This document shows positions 1 to 10,178 of a stretch of 64,000 nt of DNA, piece after piece; position 1 is the stretch's first letter; every line of letters starts with the position of its first letter. A program made the position numbers and the translations under genes. The DNA comes from Corylus avellana (taxonomy: Eukaryota; Streptophyta; Magnoliopsida; Fagales; Betulaceae). The notes beneath the pieces were generated by a model. The model was not told where the DNA came from, made no database searches, and saw nothing but the letters and a program-made list of their open reading frames with translations. The stretch lies in NCBI RefSeq assembly GCF_901000735.1, contig NC_081547.1, forward strand, positions 6,882,001-6,946,000, written 5' to 3'.

Positions 1-426
1 AAACGATCATTTAATGTCGTCTACTGAAGGGGTTTTTTCGAACGTTCCAGAGGGTGAATCGGCGCCAACAACTAATAAGGAATTTTTTGCTCCCCTTGTC
101 AATGCGGGTTTTATTGACCTGGCTAAAATGCAGAGTAATGGGGAAGCTGACTATGCTGAAATTTATGGAGGGGTTACACGTGGATCAAGTGGGGGAATGG
201 GAACCTCTCAAGTTCTGAAGAAAAAATCCTAGAAGAAGAGGGCCCGGGATGGCCCAATGACCAGTACTGAGCAGGGGAATATGCAGTGTTTAGGCCCACG
301 GAAGGCAGAGGAGTTAGGTCACCATGAATTGGTATGCAATACGGTGAAAAAGGGAAAGTGGCGGGGGGTTGTTAACCATGACAGTAATTCAACGGCGGCG
401 GCTGTCTCTCAGCCCCGCCGGGAGCC

Positions 427-720
427 ATGATTATCCTAAGTTGGAACTGCCGGGGGCTTGGGAACCCCCGGACAGTTCGGGACCTTTGCCGTTTGGTAAA
501 GGAAAAGAAACCCAATTTGGTTTTCTTAATGGAAACCAAGCTCCAAGCACACAGGTTGGAAAAAATCAGAATCCGCTGTGGATTTGGGAGTGTGTTTGTC
601 GTTGACAGTATCGGAAAAAGTGGAGGTCTAGCTCTTTTTTGGAGCTCGGAGGTAGTGGTCAATATCCAAAACTACAGCCGACGGCATATCTTCAAAAGTC
701 TTTTTTTGGAGAGCATGTAA
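427..720 (+). pseudogene. LINE endonuclease N-terminal fragment
   Basis: About 90 residues matching the start of LINE ORF2 endonuclease. It begins MIILSWNCRGLGNP, which carries the catalytic Asn, and has LMETK with the metal-binding Glu. The true homology ends around 690-705, where the frame runs into the zf-RVT segment and stops at 718-720. The rest of the endonuclease and the reverse transcriptase are absent. It cannot make a working enzyme. Confidence 0.8.
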
Positions 721-1630
721 AAATATCCTCCCTACCAAGGCTAATCTCAAAAGAAGAGGTGTAATTGAGGAAGAGTTATGCTTTTTCTGCTGTCAAGAAA
801 GGGAAACAGTCCATCACATCTTATGGGCGTGCCCCTCGGCGCAAGACGTATGGGGTTCCAGTACTCGGAAGTTTCAAAAATGCAGTTTGCATTGCAGAAC
901 TTTTTTAGATCTTTCTGAAGCAATCCTGCAGCGGTACAAAAAGGAAGATCTGAATTTGTTTGTTCTCACGGCTAAAGGGATATGGCAGCGAAGAAATTCT
1001 GTCTTGCACGGGGGTGAGTTTAATCACCCAAAAGTCATCGCAAATCTGGCCAGGGACAGCCTGTTTCAGTACTCACAGGCAAACAGCTGTGATTTGAATC
1101 GCGAAGAAGAAGTGATAGACGGGTCAAAGATGAAATGGCAGGCTCCACCTTCGGGTTTCTATAAAGCCAATTGGGATGCTGCATTCTCTAAGGATAATAG
1201 TTGCATGGGAATTGGCGTGATCATCAGAGATGAAGGAGGCCATGTACTAGCAGCAAGAAGTAAGACGATTCATGCAATACACGAGCCTGTTACCGGGGAA
1301 GCACTAGCAGCCCTCCATGCAGCAGAATTCTGTCGGGAACTTGGTTTTTTCGAGGTTATGCTGGAGGGAGATTCGTTGTCGGTAGTCAAGGCCATTGGGG
1401 AGACATCTCAAAATTGGCTACGATATGGGCAAATTGTGGAAGACACCAAGATGGTCCTAAGATCCCTCCGACATTGGAAGATAAATCATGTTAAGCGCGA
1501 CGCAAATGAAGCGGCTCATGTTTTGGCAAAGGAGGCTTCTAGAACTGTCATGGATCATATTTGGATTGAGGAAATTCCTGAGTGTATCTACAATAATGTT
1601 TTTTTAGAGCTTAATGCTCTTTCTTCTTAG
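700..1630 (+). pseudogene. LINE zf-RVT plus RNase H C-terminal fragment
   Basis: One open frame runs from about 700 to the stop at 1628-1630. It starts with a zf-RVT motif (WRACKNILPTKANL, then Cys-x2-Cys and HHILWACP). It continues into a plant-type RNase H domain from about 1135 (KANWDAAF, GIGVIIRDEGG, LEGDSLSVV, HVKRDANEAAHVLA). The first ATG usable in this frame is at 887, but homology begins well before it, so 887 is not a natural start. The RNase H acidic residues (Asp of NWDAAF, Glu of GEALAAL, Asp of EGDS, Asp of KRDAN) are all present. It is a remnant of the LINE, not a host RNase H gene. Confidence 0.85.
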
Positions 1631-3025
1631 AGCTAAGGCTCTTGTATTCTTGTTCATTTATGAATAAAGAGTAATGCCATTTTCTCAAAAAAAAAAAATA
1701 GCCATAATTGCTGAAATGCTTTTAGTTGACATTAATTCTTCAATAGCTACGTGTTAGTTCGAGCATCACCCATGAATTCTCTAAAGTTTAACTAAATTTT
1801 AACTAGAAAATTTACTTTTGTTATTTTATCTAATTACATTTTATAAGCTCCAAATATCAATAAATATTTATCTACTTTAAATAAATATTATTTTTTATTC
1901 ATTGTTAGTCGGTTGAAACTAACCACCAAAGAAAAAAAAGGGACTTCCAAGTTTACAAAGGGAGAAATAAAATAATGAATGACTAAAGAAAAACTAGCAT
2001 TAAATATGGAGAGAGATTGAGACAATAAAATAAATTGGAGAAATGATGAAGAGTTTGATAAATGGGAGTGTTTTAGAATATTCTCAAAATTTTGGCTAAA
2101 AACACATAATAGAGAGTTTATTAAAAATGCTCTTAGTTGTAATAGTAAATAAGGATCTCTACATCTCTAGAAGATGGGACATGATTTTTCAATTAAAAAA
2201 TTAATCTTCATGTACCAATTGCTATGAGAGACCAATTTGTATATATGTTGAACGTAAATTCTTTCATTTTATAACACTTAAAATATGAGGTAACGAGTAA
2301 ATTCTTTCATTTCAGCACACTTAAAATATGAGGTAACGGTTATCTCATATGTACGTCCCAATTGTCCAACATGTTTTTTTTTTTTTTTTTTTTGTGATTA
2401 TAATTGTCCAACATGTTATAATGGAACTGATCAGATGGGTTTTTATTATCAAGACACGTTTTTTATGAGATCGTTTTTGCAACCACACATCTTCTAGTCA
2501 AGAAAGCATCAATAACTCATTCATGTCGATCATATACACGTCCCTCCAAAAGAAGCCCAATTGGTACTTGGTAAGCGTCCAAAATCATAAAATGTAAAGG
2601 AGGCGACACATCATATGAAATTTCAACTAGAAACAATATATACGGCAATCACTATGAGCAGGAAAAGAATGCAACTGGCTGAATACAAAAGATTATAGTA
2701 TCAGAGCCTTTCAACCATTAAACTATATATGCTCTCTTCTCATAGAAGCCAAATCAGTCCAACAACATGCAAAGGTTTGGGAATCAGCCACAGCACAAAC
2801 CACATAATTTCTCCCATAAATTTAAAGAGAAATGTTATAAATTTCAAATTTTTTTTCTAAAAGTTAGTTCTCAGATAATGTGTTACCATCTTATGATTTT
2901 GTGACGCATTATTTACTTTCTCAAAATAATAAATCTCATGAGATGATGACACATTATTTACAAACTATATTTTATGAAAAAAATTTGAGATATGTACCGC
3001 TTCTCAAATTCAAAAGTAACGAAAA

Positions 3026-3073
3026 TTACACAAATCTGCTGGAAATAGCCCGGAGGGGCTCAGCCTTATGTAA
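3026..3073 (-). pseudogene. P450 3'-terminal fragment (last 15 codons plus stop)
   Basis: Read on the minus strand this gives LHKAEPLRAISSRFV and a stop, which matches the C-terminus of the CYP76-like P450 at 27631 (SLHKAEPLQAIPIRPM). No other P450 exon lies nearby. The same orphan end is at 22858-22905. It sits immediately beside a CT-rich leader-like block, so it marks an old rearrangement through a P450 gene. Confidence 0.6.
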
Positions 3074-3345
3074 GGTAATGCCTTGAATCTGCCACTCTCA
3101 TTCTCTCTCGCGCCCAATTCGCCTTCTGTTTCTCCTCCCTCCGAATCCATTTCTGAAGCTCCCTCTCTCTCTCTCTCTCTCTTTCTCTGTTCCTTCACCG
3201 TGTAGATAATTTTCTTTTCCCATTTCAATCAAATTCTCGCTGCGAATCAAAGACAGACCCCGAACCGGACTTGAATTTTTGGGATCCAGTTTTTCAAAGC
3301 TACGAATTTGACCCCTCCTTTCTGGTAAATCTTCCATTTGCGTTT
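3074..3345 (+). other. CT-rich 5'-UTR-like block with a possible intron donor
   Basis: A pyrimidine-rich stretch with a (CT)n run at about 3161-3186 is followed by a moderately GC-rich 150 bp ending in CTTTCTGGTAAATC, which resembles a first-exon donor. T-rich intron-like sequence follows to 3690. It looks like the 5' leader and leader intron of a host gene, without its coding exons. No start codon opens a long frame. The gene of origin is not recognised. Confidence 0.35.
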
Positions 3346-3698
3346 TTTGCTAATCGATGGAAATTTTCGCTCTGATCTGTGCATTTCCTTTTTAAATCAA
3401 GGATGCTCGGATCAGTATACCTATCAATGTGATCAGGTGTGCCAGATCCATTGCTGCTTTGATCTATTCTACAATGCGATACGATCTTGTGTTGTTTGAT
3501 AGTTCAATATGTATCTTTATATGCATCTGTTTGTATGTATAATCCTTTTGAGCTGGATCTTTGATTCTTTTGTTTAAATTCTCTGCCTGTTTGATTCAGA
3601 CCTTTAATTTATTTTCTTTGTCTTGGAGTTTATGGCACTTAAGATGGTCGTATTGGTCATAACCTTCTGTTTCGTTGCTGAGAAACCCGTGGAATGGT

Positions 3699-4098
3699 CC
3701 ATGCACCACATGATGTTACTCAACAATGACGACAACTATAAGTAAAACAAAAATCTTGCAATAGTTATATTTATTTATTTAGTATTAGGTTAATTTTGTC
3801 AAAATCACTTAATTATAAACAGACACAAGAGCAATCACCCAACGCAAATTGTAGGACAAGCAAAGCTCACATGAATGATAGAGAGATTAGGTAGTGTAAG
3901 AGGTAGCCTACATGTTCGAATTATGATCTAATTAATTTGTTTATCCCAATTCGCAGTTTAAACTCGAAAACATTAATATTGTAATATAAGGGGGTTGGGT
4001 TTAACGACATTGTTATTTCAAATATGTGATGGATTTAAACATTTAAACTCAAAAATATCTATTGAATCATTAAATGGCGGAATAAATATTGTAGTTTG

Positions 4099-4138
<40 letters not shown>

Positions 4139-5052
4139 GCATTTTTAATGGTCTAAAAAAACTAAAAATGGCCAAAAAGGACTTTTGGCAAAAGCTTAAA
4201 ATTGAAGTTTTTGTAAAAAAGTTTTTTTTTTTTTTTACTTAAAACATCTATTTCTCAAACACAATCCTAAACCGGCTGTAAAATAACTTTGCACACCAAA
4301 AGCACTTTAGGCATAACTGTGCAATATTTTCATAAACAAGAGGACTAGCTTAAAAAAATTGTTTGATAATCCACTCTTTTTTTTTTTTTCACTAAAAAGT
4401 CAAAACATTAACAAACAACTTGCAACAATTTTTTAATATTCTTTTTACCAATTCGATGATGGATTCACATGTCCATTGTACCGATACGATGAAAGATCGT
4501 CGACTAGTTTTTTTTTATTTATTTTTTTGGAAAAAAAAATAAACAAAAGAAGAAAACAAACTAATTATGAACAGAAAAAGGAGGGAAAAGAAGAAAAAAG
4601 TGGAGGTAAAAATAGAAAACATACCAACTATCTAAGCTGACCTTGTCGTGATACAAGGCCATGATAGGTCCCAAAGAGACACCATCTTCGTTGCAGACGA
4701 AGTGTTTAGACACATTAGAAAGACTATAAAGCCTCTGCAAAGATCCAGAGTCATCAGCAGCCATAGAGCAACCAAGCAGAGAATGGGTGGCCAGCAACCT
4801 CAGAATACGGTCCAACATTGTGGGTGCCTCGGGGTTCTTGGTTGGCATCTGTTGAACAATCTGTGTTGGGGAGAGCTTGGCTCCCAGACCCGCTTTTGCT
4901 AGAATTTCAAAAACACCAAGCTCCACGGCTGATTGCAAGGTCATGGGCACCACAAGGGAGCTCGCCACCTGTATTGCATACGAGAAGCTCTAGTCTTCAT
5001 TCTCATGATCACCATCATGAGTTATTGGGGTCGATTTCAAAAGAGAGGCCAT
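3699..5052 (-). pseudogene. OMT1: COMT-like exon 1 and partial intron 1, left arm of palindrome
   Basis: Class II plant OMT first exon (dimerisation domain) on the minus strand, 5052 to 4625, followed by about 925 bp of intron 1. The start ATG is at 5052-5050. Codon 21 is TAG (4992-4990) where OMT6 has GAG, so the frame is broken early; an internal ATG at 4968 reopens it. The protein then matches OMT6 closely ([38 protein letters not shown]). Exons 2-4 are missing because the copy breaks inside intron 1 at 3698/3699. Its mirror twin OMT2 has the same stop, so the stop preceded the inverted duplication. Confidence 0.88.
4099..4134. repeat. (TA)n microsatellite in OMT intron 1
   Basis: About 17 TA units. 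The same run sits at the corresponding intron position in OMT6 (about 40329-40351) and OMT8 (about 59776-59808), with different lengths. Confidence 0.85.
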
Positions 5053-5632
5053 TGGAGAAACTGGAAGAGAAATCTGCTCTAAATTTGTTTAGATATTGCA
5101 AGTTTAATCAATTGATCGATCGATTTATAAGCCGTATGAAAGTGGTGTTGAAATTTGGCTCATATTAGTCAGACAAAAATTAGCCACCGAATGAAGACTT
5201 TTTGTTAGCAAAAGATAAGAGTAGGAAAAGTCTTGTATTGTGGGCTGCCTTTTTTTTTTTCTTTTTTGCACCGCTAAAACTAGTGTCTAATATTAATATT
5301 AGTGAAAGGTTAAATAGACAAGAGCGGAGTGAACGTCAGGTATTTTTGAAATTTCTTGAATACGTCCGTATAAGTAGGATTTAGGGCTTTTCATATATAT
5401 ATATATATGTTATGTTGTAATTCTAAATTATTTATAGAAAAATATAATCGCCTCAATGTAAATATAGGCAAATTACCAAACCACGATAAAAACACGCACC
5501 TAAGACTAGCTGCGCCCAACCTTTGCTCTTCAGTTTTTGTCAAAAGAATCTGTCAGCCGGCCATCTCAATTGTATTCATCAAGATTTGTGATTTGTCCTT
5601 ATCTCCAAATTAAAGCACACCGTTTGAGGACC
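5053..5632 (-). other. Upstream region of OMT1, no gene
   Basis: Promoter-side sequence shared with OMT2 (8492-9071) and in part with OMT5 (30264-30934). A TATAAA box lies on the minus strand at about 5129-5124, some 72 bp before the ATG. A poly-T run and a TA repeat (about 5394-5409) are also present. The small open frames here are chance and appear mirrored in the other arm. Confidence 0.6.
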
Positions 5633-6186
5633 GGAACAGGATCCTCTCCAGTCCATAATGGACTGGAGAATATTCAGTTCATGGCTAAGATTTCATCTCA
5701 GAAATCTTATGGCCACAAATGGGACACATATCTCACTAATAAAAATAATAATAAAATATTATTTTAAATTTTAAAAAAATTAAGAAAAAAGAAAAGAAAA
5801 AAGAAAAAAGAGCAAGTGGTCGGCCACCATAGCGGCCACCACATTTTGGTAGGCACAAGCCACCATGTCGGCCGTGGGTGGCCAAAACCACCCCACATGG
5901 CCTACATGGTGGTTCCAACAACTCCATCTCCTGCAAAAAAGGCGGCTCTTGCTCTTGGGGTGGTTCGCGGGTCAGTTTGATTGGTGGTGGCTCTTGAGAG
6001 CCACCCCTTCTTTTCTTTTTTCTTAATTTTTTTATTAATATTTTTATTTAATTTAAAATAATATTTTATTATTATTATTATTAGTGGAATATGTGTCTCA
6101 TTTATGGCCATAGAATTTTTGAGATAAAATCCTAATCATAAACTGAATATTTTTCAGTGCATTATGAACTGGAGAGGATCTGTTCC
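5633..6186. mobile_element. Foldback (Mutator-like) MITE, left arm
   Basis: Terminal inverted repeats of roughly 130-170 bp start GGAACAGGATCCTCTCCAG and end CTGGAGAGGATCTGTTCC. Between them is a loop of about 250 bp rich in GGCC and CCACCCC. Flanks TGAGGACC and TGAAGACC may be an imperfect target duplication. There is no coding capacity. The long TIRs and small size suggest a non-autonomous Mutator-like foldback element. A related end is at 63818-64000. Confidence 0.7.
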
Positions 6187-6921
6187 TGAAGACCTCTAGA
6201 GTTGTAGCAGACTTGGCAGCCTTTCATTTGTTGATATTATTTTAAAGCACACCGTATGAAGACCTCTAGAATTCTCTGCACCTGAGAGTTGTAGCATACT
6301 TGGCAGCCTTACATTTATTGATATTATTTCATCAAACTAAAATTTTAAATTTATTATTATTTTATGATTATTTTGAATTTTAAATAAATAATTGATCTCT
6401 TATTATCATGTTTTAATAATCATTTAATTTAAATAAATAACTTTTTTTATCCTATTATCTTGTTTTGATCCGTTATCAGTACTACTTCATCAATATCTCC
6501 TATTATTATGTTATATGAGATTATGTGTTTTCAAGTTTCAACTGCTTTTTCAATTTTAGATTTTAAAATATATGTAACCGTTATTTCAATTAAAAAAAAA
6601 AATTGCTTCTGAGATAATATGAATTATATAGATATATTTTAATTTCCAAGCAGTTTTATTATTTTACAGATAATTTTATTTTCTCTCTCTTCCTCTCTCC
6701 ATCATTAATTGTATCCTGGGAATAAGATTGCTCTAATTCTCTTTTGCAAAACTTCTAATACAAGTGGGAGGCAATATTTATCTAAGAGATAGAGTCAAAA
6801 TCGCCTTACTGTCCAGATTTCATTTACTTCCCATTCTGTTTGTATTCTACGTTTATTTTTTCCCTGCAATTCCCACATATTTATTTCTAACAATTCTTAG
6901 ATAAATATTCTGCACTCTTCA
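6187..6921. other. AT-rich leader before copia gag fragment, no gene
   Basis: No open frame. A partial direct repeat of about 105 bp is present (AAGACCTCTAGA with TTGTAGCA and ACTTGGCAGCC, at 6188 and 6258). Because it runs into a gag start at 6922 it may be LTR and leader of a copia element, but I could not define LTR ends. Confidence 0.4.
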
Positions 6922-7035
6922 ATGGCACTTTCAACAATGAATTCTGCTTTTACTTCTCTGAACGTGATGCCACAAGATCTTTCCAAATTTGATCGTTTTG
7001 ATGGCAACAACTACAAATGCTAGAAGGAGAAAGTT
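6922..7035 (+). pseudogene. Ty1/copia gag N-terminal fragment
   Basis: About 38 codons from an ATG at 6922, ending with the copia-gag hallmark FDGNNYKC, then a TAG where Trp is usual, then KEKV. It is cut at 7035, where the palindrome spacer begins, so only the first tens of residues of gag remain. The mirror copy is at 7215-7102. Confidence 0.65.
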
Positions 7036-7101
7036 TTTTTTTTTTTTTTGCGCCAAGGGGGGGCAACAACTACGAACCTTCAATTTTGTCAGTAGAAATT
7101 C
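7036..7101. other. Palindrome spacer
   Basis: 66 bp that are not inverted between the two arms: a T run of about 15, then GCGCCAAGGGGGGGCAACAA and a short tail. It includes a second short copy of the words GGCAACAACTACGAA, resembling the arm's own GGCAACAACTACAAA, as if a short piece of the arm was copied at the turn-around. Confidence 0.7.
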
Positions 7102-7215
7102 AACTTTCTCCTTCTAGCATTTGTAGTTGTTGCCATCAAAACGATCAAATTTGGAAAGATCTTGTGGCATCACGTTCAGAGAAGTAAAAGCAGAATTCAT
7201 TGTTGGAAGTGCCAT
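7102..7215 (-). pseudogene. Ty1/copia gag N-terminal fragment, mirror copy
   Basis: Mirror of 6922-7035 on the minus strand, with the same TAG after FDGNNYKC. One early Ser codon has become Pro. It is cut at 7102 by the spacer. Confidence 0.62.
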
Positions 7216-7947
7216 TGAAGAGTGCAGAATATTTATCTAAGAATTGTTAGAAATAAATATGTGGGAATTGCAGGGAAAAAATAAACTAGAATACAAACAG
7301 AATGGGAAGTAAATGAAATCTGGACAGTAAGGCGATTTTGACTCTATCTCTTAGATAAATATTGCCTCCCACTTGTATTAGAAGTTTTGCAAAAGAGAAT
7401 TAGAGCAATCTTATTCCCAGGATACAATTAATGATGGAGAGAGGAAGAGAGAGAAAATAAAATTATCTGTAAAATAATAAACTCACGGGAATTAAAATAT
7501 ATCTATATAATCTATACATCTCGGCAATTTTTTTTTTTTTTTAATTGAAATAACGGTTACATATATTTTAAAATCTAAAATTGAAAAAGCAGTTGAAACT
7601 TGAAAACACATAATCTCATATAACATAATAATAGGAGATATTGATGAAGTAGTACTGATAACGGATCAAAACAAGATAATAGGATAAAAAAAGTTATTTA
7701 TTTAAATTAAATGATTATTAAAACATGATAATAAGAGATCAATTATTTATTTAAAATTCAAAATAATCATAAAATAATAATAAATTTAAAATTTTAGTTT
7801 GATGAAATAATATCAACAAATGTAAGGCTGCCAAGTATGCTACAACTCTCAGGTGCAGAGAATTCTAGAGGTCTTCATACGGTGTGCTTTAAAATAATAT
7901 CAACAAATGAAAGGCTGCCAAGTCTGCTACAACTCTAGAGGTCTTCA

Positions 7948-8491
7948 GGAACAGATCATCTCCAGTTCATAATGCACTGAAAAATATTCAGTTCATGATT
8001 AGGATTTTATCTCAAAAATTCTATGGCCATAAATGAGACACATATTCCACTAATAAAAATAATAATAAAATATTATTTTAAATTAAAAAAAAATATTAAT
8101 AAAAAAATTAAGAAAAAAGTAGGGTAGGTCGCCACTTAGGGGTATCAGCCACCCCATTTTGGCAAGGCCTTTTGCAAGATTTGGGTGATGGAACCAACTC
8201 CATAGCCATGGGGTGGTTTGGCCAAATCGTCAAGCCATCAGTGGCTTCATGCCACTTCACTAAATGGGTAATGCATACCTCTACAGGTCAGCCCACCCCT
8301 TTATTTCTTTTTTTTTTCTTTTCAAGCTTTCTTAATTTTTTTCTTACTTTTAAAATTTAAAATAATATTTTATTATTATTTTTATTAGTGAGATATGTGT
8401 CCCATTTGTGGCCATAAGATTTCTGAGATGAAATCTTAGCCATGAACTGAATATTCTCCAGTCCATTATGGACTGGAGAGGATCCTGTTCC
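7948..8491. mobile_element. Foldback (Mutator-like) MITE, right arm
   Basis: Mirror of the element at 5633-6186, with near-identical terminal inverted repeats. Its loop (about 8110-8330) is only distantly similar to the left-arm loop, although the surrounding arms are nearly identical. Only short blocks such as GGCCAAACCACCCCA can be matched between the loops. Confidence 0.7.
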
Positions 8492-8994
8492 GGTCCTCAA
8501 ACGGTGTGCTTTAATTTGGAGATAAGGACAAATCACAAATCTTGATGAATACAATTGAGATGGCCGGCTGACAGATTCTTTTGACAAAAACTGAAGAGCA
8601 AAGGTTGGGCGCAGCTAGTCTTAGGTGCGTGTTTTTATCGTGGTTTGGTAATTTGCCTATATTTACATTGAGGCGATTATATTTTTCTATAAATAATTTA
8701 GAATTACAACATAACATATATATATATATATGAAAAGCCCTAAATCCTACTTATACGGACGTATTCAAGAAATTTCAAAAATACCTGACGTTCACTCCGC
8801 TCTTGTCTATTTAACCTTTCACTAATATTAATATTAGACACTAGTTTTAGCGGTGCAAAAAAGAAAAAAAAAAAGGCAGCCCACAATACAAGACTTTTCC
8901 TACTCTTATCTTTTGCTAACAAAAAGTCTTCATTCGGTGGCTAATTTTTGTCTGACTAATATGAGCCAAATTTCAACACCACTTTCATACGGCT

Positions 8995-9000
8995 TATAAA
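8995..9000 (+). promoter_or_regulatory. TATA box of OMT2
   Basis: TATAAA in the conserved context CATACGGCTTATAAATCGAT, 77 bp before the ATG at 9072. The same box lies at the same distance in OMT5 and OMT6 and slightly farther away in OMT8. Confidence 0.6.
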
Positions 9001-9071
9001 TCGATCGATCAATTGATTAAACTTGCAATATCTAAACAAATTTAGAGCAGATTTCTCTTCCAGTTTCTCCA

Positions 9072-9718
9072 ATGGCCTCTCTTTTGAAATCGACCCCAAT
9101 AACTCATGATGGTGATCATGAGAATGAAGACTAGAGCTTCTCGTATGCAATACAGGTGGCGAGCTCCCTTGTGGTGCCCATGACCTTGCAATCAGCCGTG
9201 GAGCTTGGTGTTTTTGAAATTCTAGCAAAAGCGGGTCTGGGAGCCAAGCTCTCCCCAACACAGATTGTTCAACAGATGCCAACCAAGAACCCCGAGGCAC
9301 CCACAATGTTGGACCGTATTCTGAGGTTGCTGGCCACCCATTCTCTGCTTGGTTGCTCTATGGCTGCTGATGACTCTGGATCTTTGCAGAGGCTTTATAG
9401 TCTTTCTAATGTGTCTAAACACTTCGTCTGCAACGAAGATGGTGTCTCTTTGGGACCTATCATGGCCTTGTATCATGACAAGGTCAGCTTGGATAGCTGG
9501 TATGTTTTCTATTTTCACCTCCACTTTTTTCTTCTTTTCCCTCCTTTTTCTATTCATAATTAGTTTGTTTTCTTCTTTTGTTTATTTTTTTTTCCAAAAA
9601 AATAAATAAAAAAAAAACTAGTTGACGATCTTTCATCGTATCGGTACAATGGACATGTGAATCCATCATCGAATTGGTAAAAAGAATATTAAAAAATTGT
9701 TGCAAGTTGTTTGTTAAT
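9072..9718 (+). pseudogene. OMT2: COMT-like exon 1 and partial intron 1, right arm
   Basis: Mirror twin of OMT1. The ATG at 9072 opens [20 protein letters not shown] and then hits TAG at 9132-9134 (codon 21). Exon 1 would end at 9499 before the GTATGT donor. The frame from the internal ATG at 9156 encodes the dimerisation domain ([17 protein letters not shown]). Intron 1 continues to the assembly gap at 9719, and no exons 2-4 follow on the far side. It cannot make a methyltransferase. Confidence 0.88.
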
Positions 9719-9818
9719 NNNNNNNNNNNNNNNNNNNNNNNNNNNNNNNNNNNNNNNNNNNNNNNNNNNNNNNNNNNNNNNNNNNNNNNNNNNNNNNNNN
9801 NNNNNNNNNNNNNNNNNN
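9719..9818. other. Assembly gap (100 N)
   Basis: Exactly 100 N, a conventional unknown-size join. It cuts the right palindrome arm; sequence beyond it does not continue the OMT intron. Confidence 0.99.
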
Positions 9819-10178
9819 ATATGATAGTTATATCGTAATCCTTCATAAAAGTGAAAAAAAAAAAAAAAAAAAAAAAAGAGTCATAAAAGTGGGGAGAGAT
9901 TGAAGTGACGAAGAAAGTAAGTAAAATAGTTAAAAGAAAAACAAATTAACTGATTCATCTTTGTTAACCGATTCATCAAGATTTATAATGCTTAACTAAT
10001 TCATCTTTGTTACCTAAAAACAAATTAACTGATCTTTTTTATATCGCATAAAAAATAAAAAATAAAAAAAGATTTTTTAAATAAGCCAAGACCGTATAGG
10101 CGCTAGAAGGCAAATTAGCAAAAGCAAGAGCAAATTCAGGGTAGTGCATCGTCTTGTTCAGCTGAACAACAAAAATCA
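9819..10178. other. AT-rich region, no gene
   Basis: A poly-A run and a short repeated phrase (AACTGATTCATCTTTGTTA, three imperfect copies at 9948-10030). Nothing else recognised before the OMT3 start. Confidence 0.5.

Larger units (their letters stand above)
1..1699 (+). mobile_element. Internally deleted L1-type LINE (non-LTR retrotransposon)
   Basis: A decayed LINE on the plus strand. In order it shows a linker-like ORF (14-232), the start of an AP-type endonuclease (427 to about 700), then directly the zinc-binding zf-RVT segment and a plant-type RNase H (about 700-1630), and a poly-A tail at 1688-1699. The whole reverse transcriptase is missing, and the two parts are in different frames, so an internal deletion joins them near 690-705. 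The base after the tail starts sequence shared with 21439 onwards, so the LINE tail marks the insertion point in one copy of the segmental duplication. The 5' end lies outside the window. Confidence 0.88.
1700..3698. repeat. Segmental duplication, copy 1 (other copy 21439-23531)
   Basis: About 2.0 kb near-identical to 21439-23531. It runs from the base after the LINE poly-A to the words GTGGAATGG, where copy 1 jumps into an inverted OMT intron and copy 2 goes into unrelated DNA. Contents: about 1.3 kb of AT-rich non-coding DNA (a direct repeat of ACTTAAAATATGAGGTAACG at 2278-2338), a 48-bp P450 3' end (3026-3073), and a CT-rich leader-like block. No complete gene is present. Confidence 0.85.
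4410..7035 (+). repeat. Left arm of large palindrome
   Basis: This arm is the reverse complement of 7102-9718, with outer positions pairing to a constant sum of about 14124 (5052 with 9072, 5202 with 8922). Inner positions pair to about 14137, so the indels lie between, near the foldback loops. The arm holds OMT1 exon 1, its upstream region, a foldback element (5633-6186) and the start of a copia gag (6922-7035). Outside the foldback loop the arms look almost identical. Confidence 0.9.
7102..9718 (-). repeat. Right arm of large palindrome
   Basis: Reverse complement of the left arm. It is cut by an assembly gap at 9719 while still matching (intron 1 of the OMT), so its real end is unknown. 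Substitutions against the left arm are few, for example two residues (Y to H, V to I) in the 135-aa exon-1 frame as it runs into the intron. Confidence 0.9.

Noticed and set aside
887..1630. Stand-alone host RNase H gene
   Set aside because: It is continuous upstream with a LINE zf-RVT motif and is followed by a LINE-type poly-A tail.
4818..5168. 116-aa frame opposite OMT1 (mirrored at 8956-9306 and repeated at 39286-39636)
   Set aside because: Antisense shadow of OMT exon 1 and its promoter; it recurs only because the exon does.
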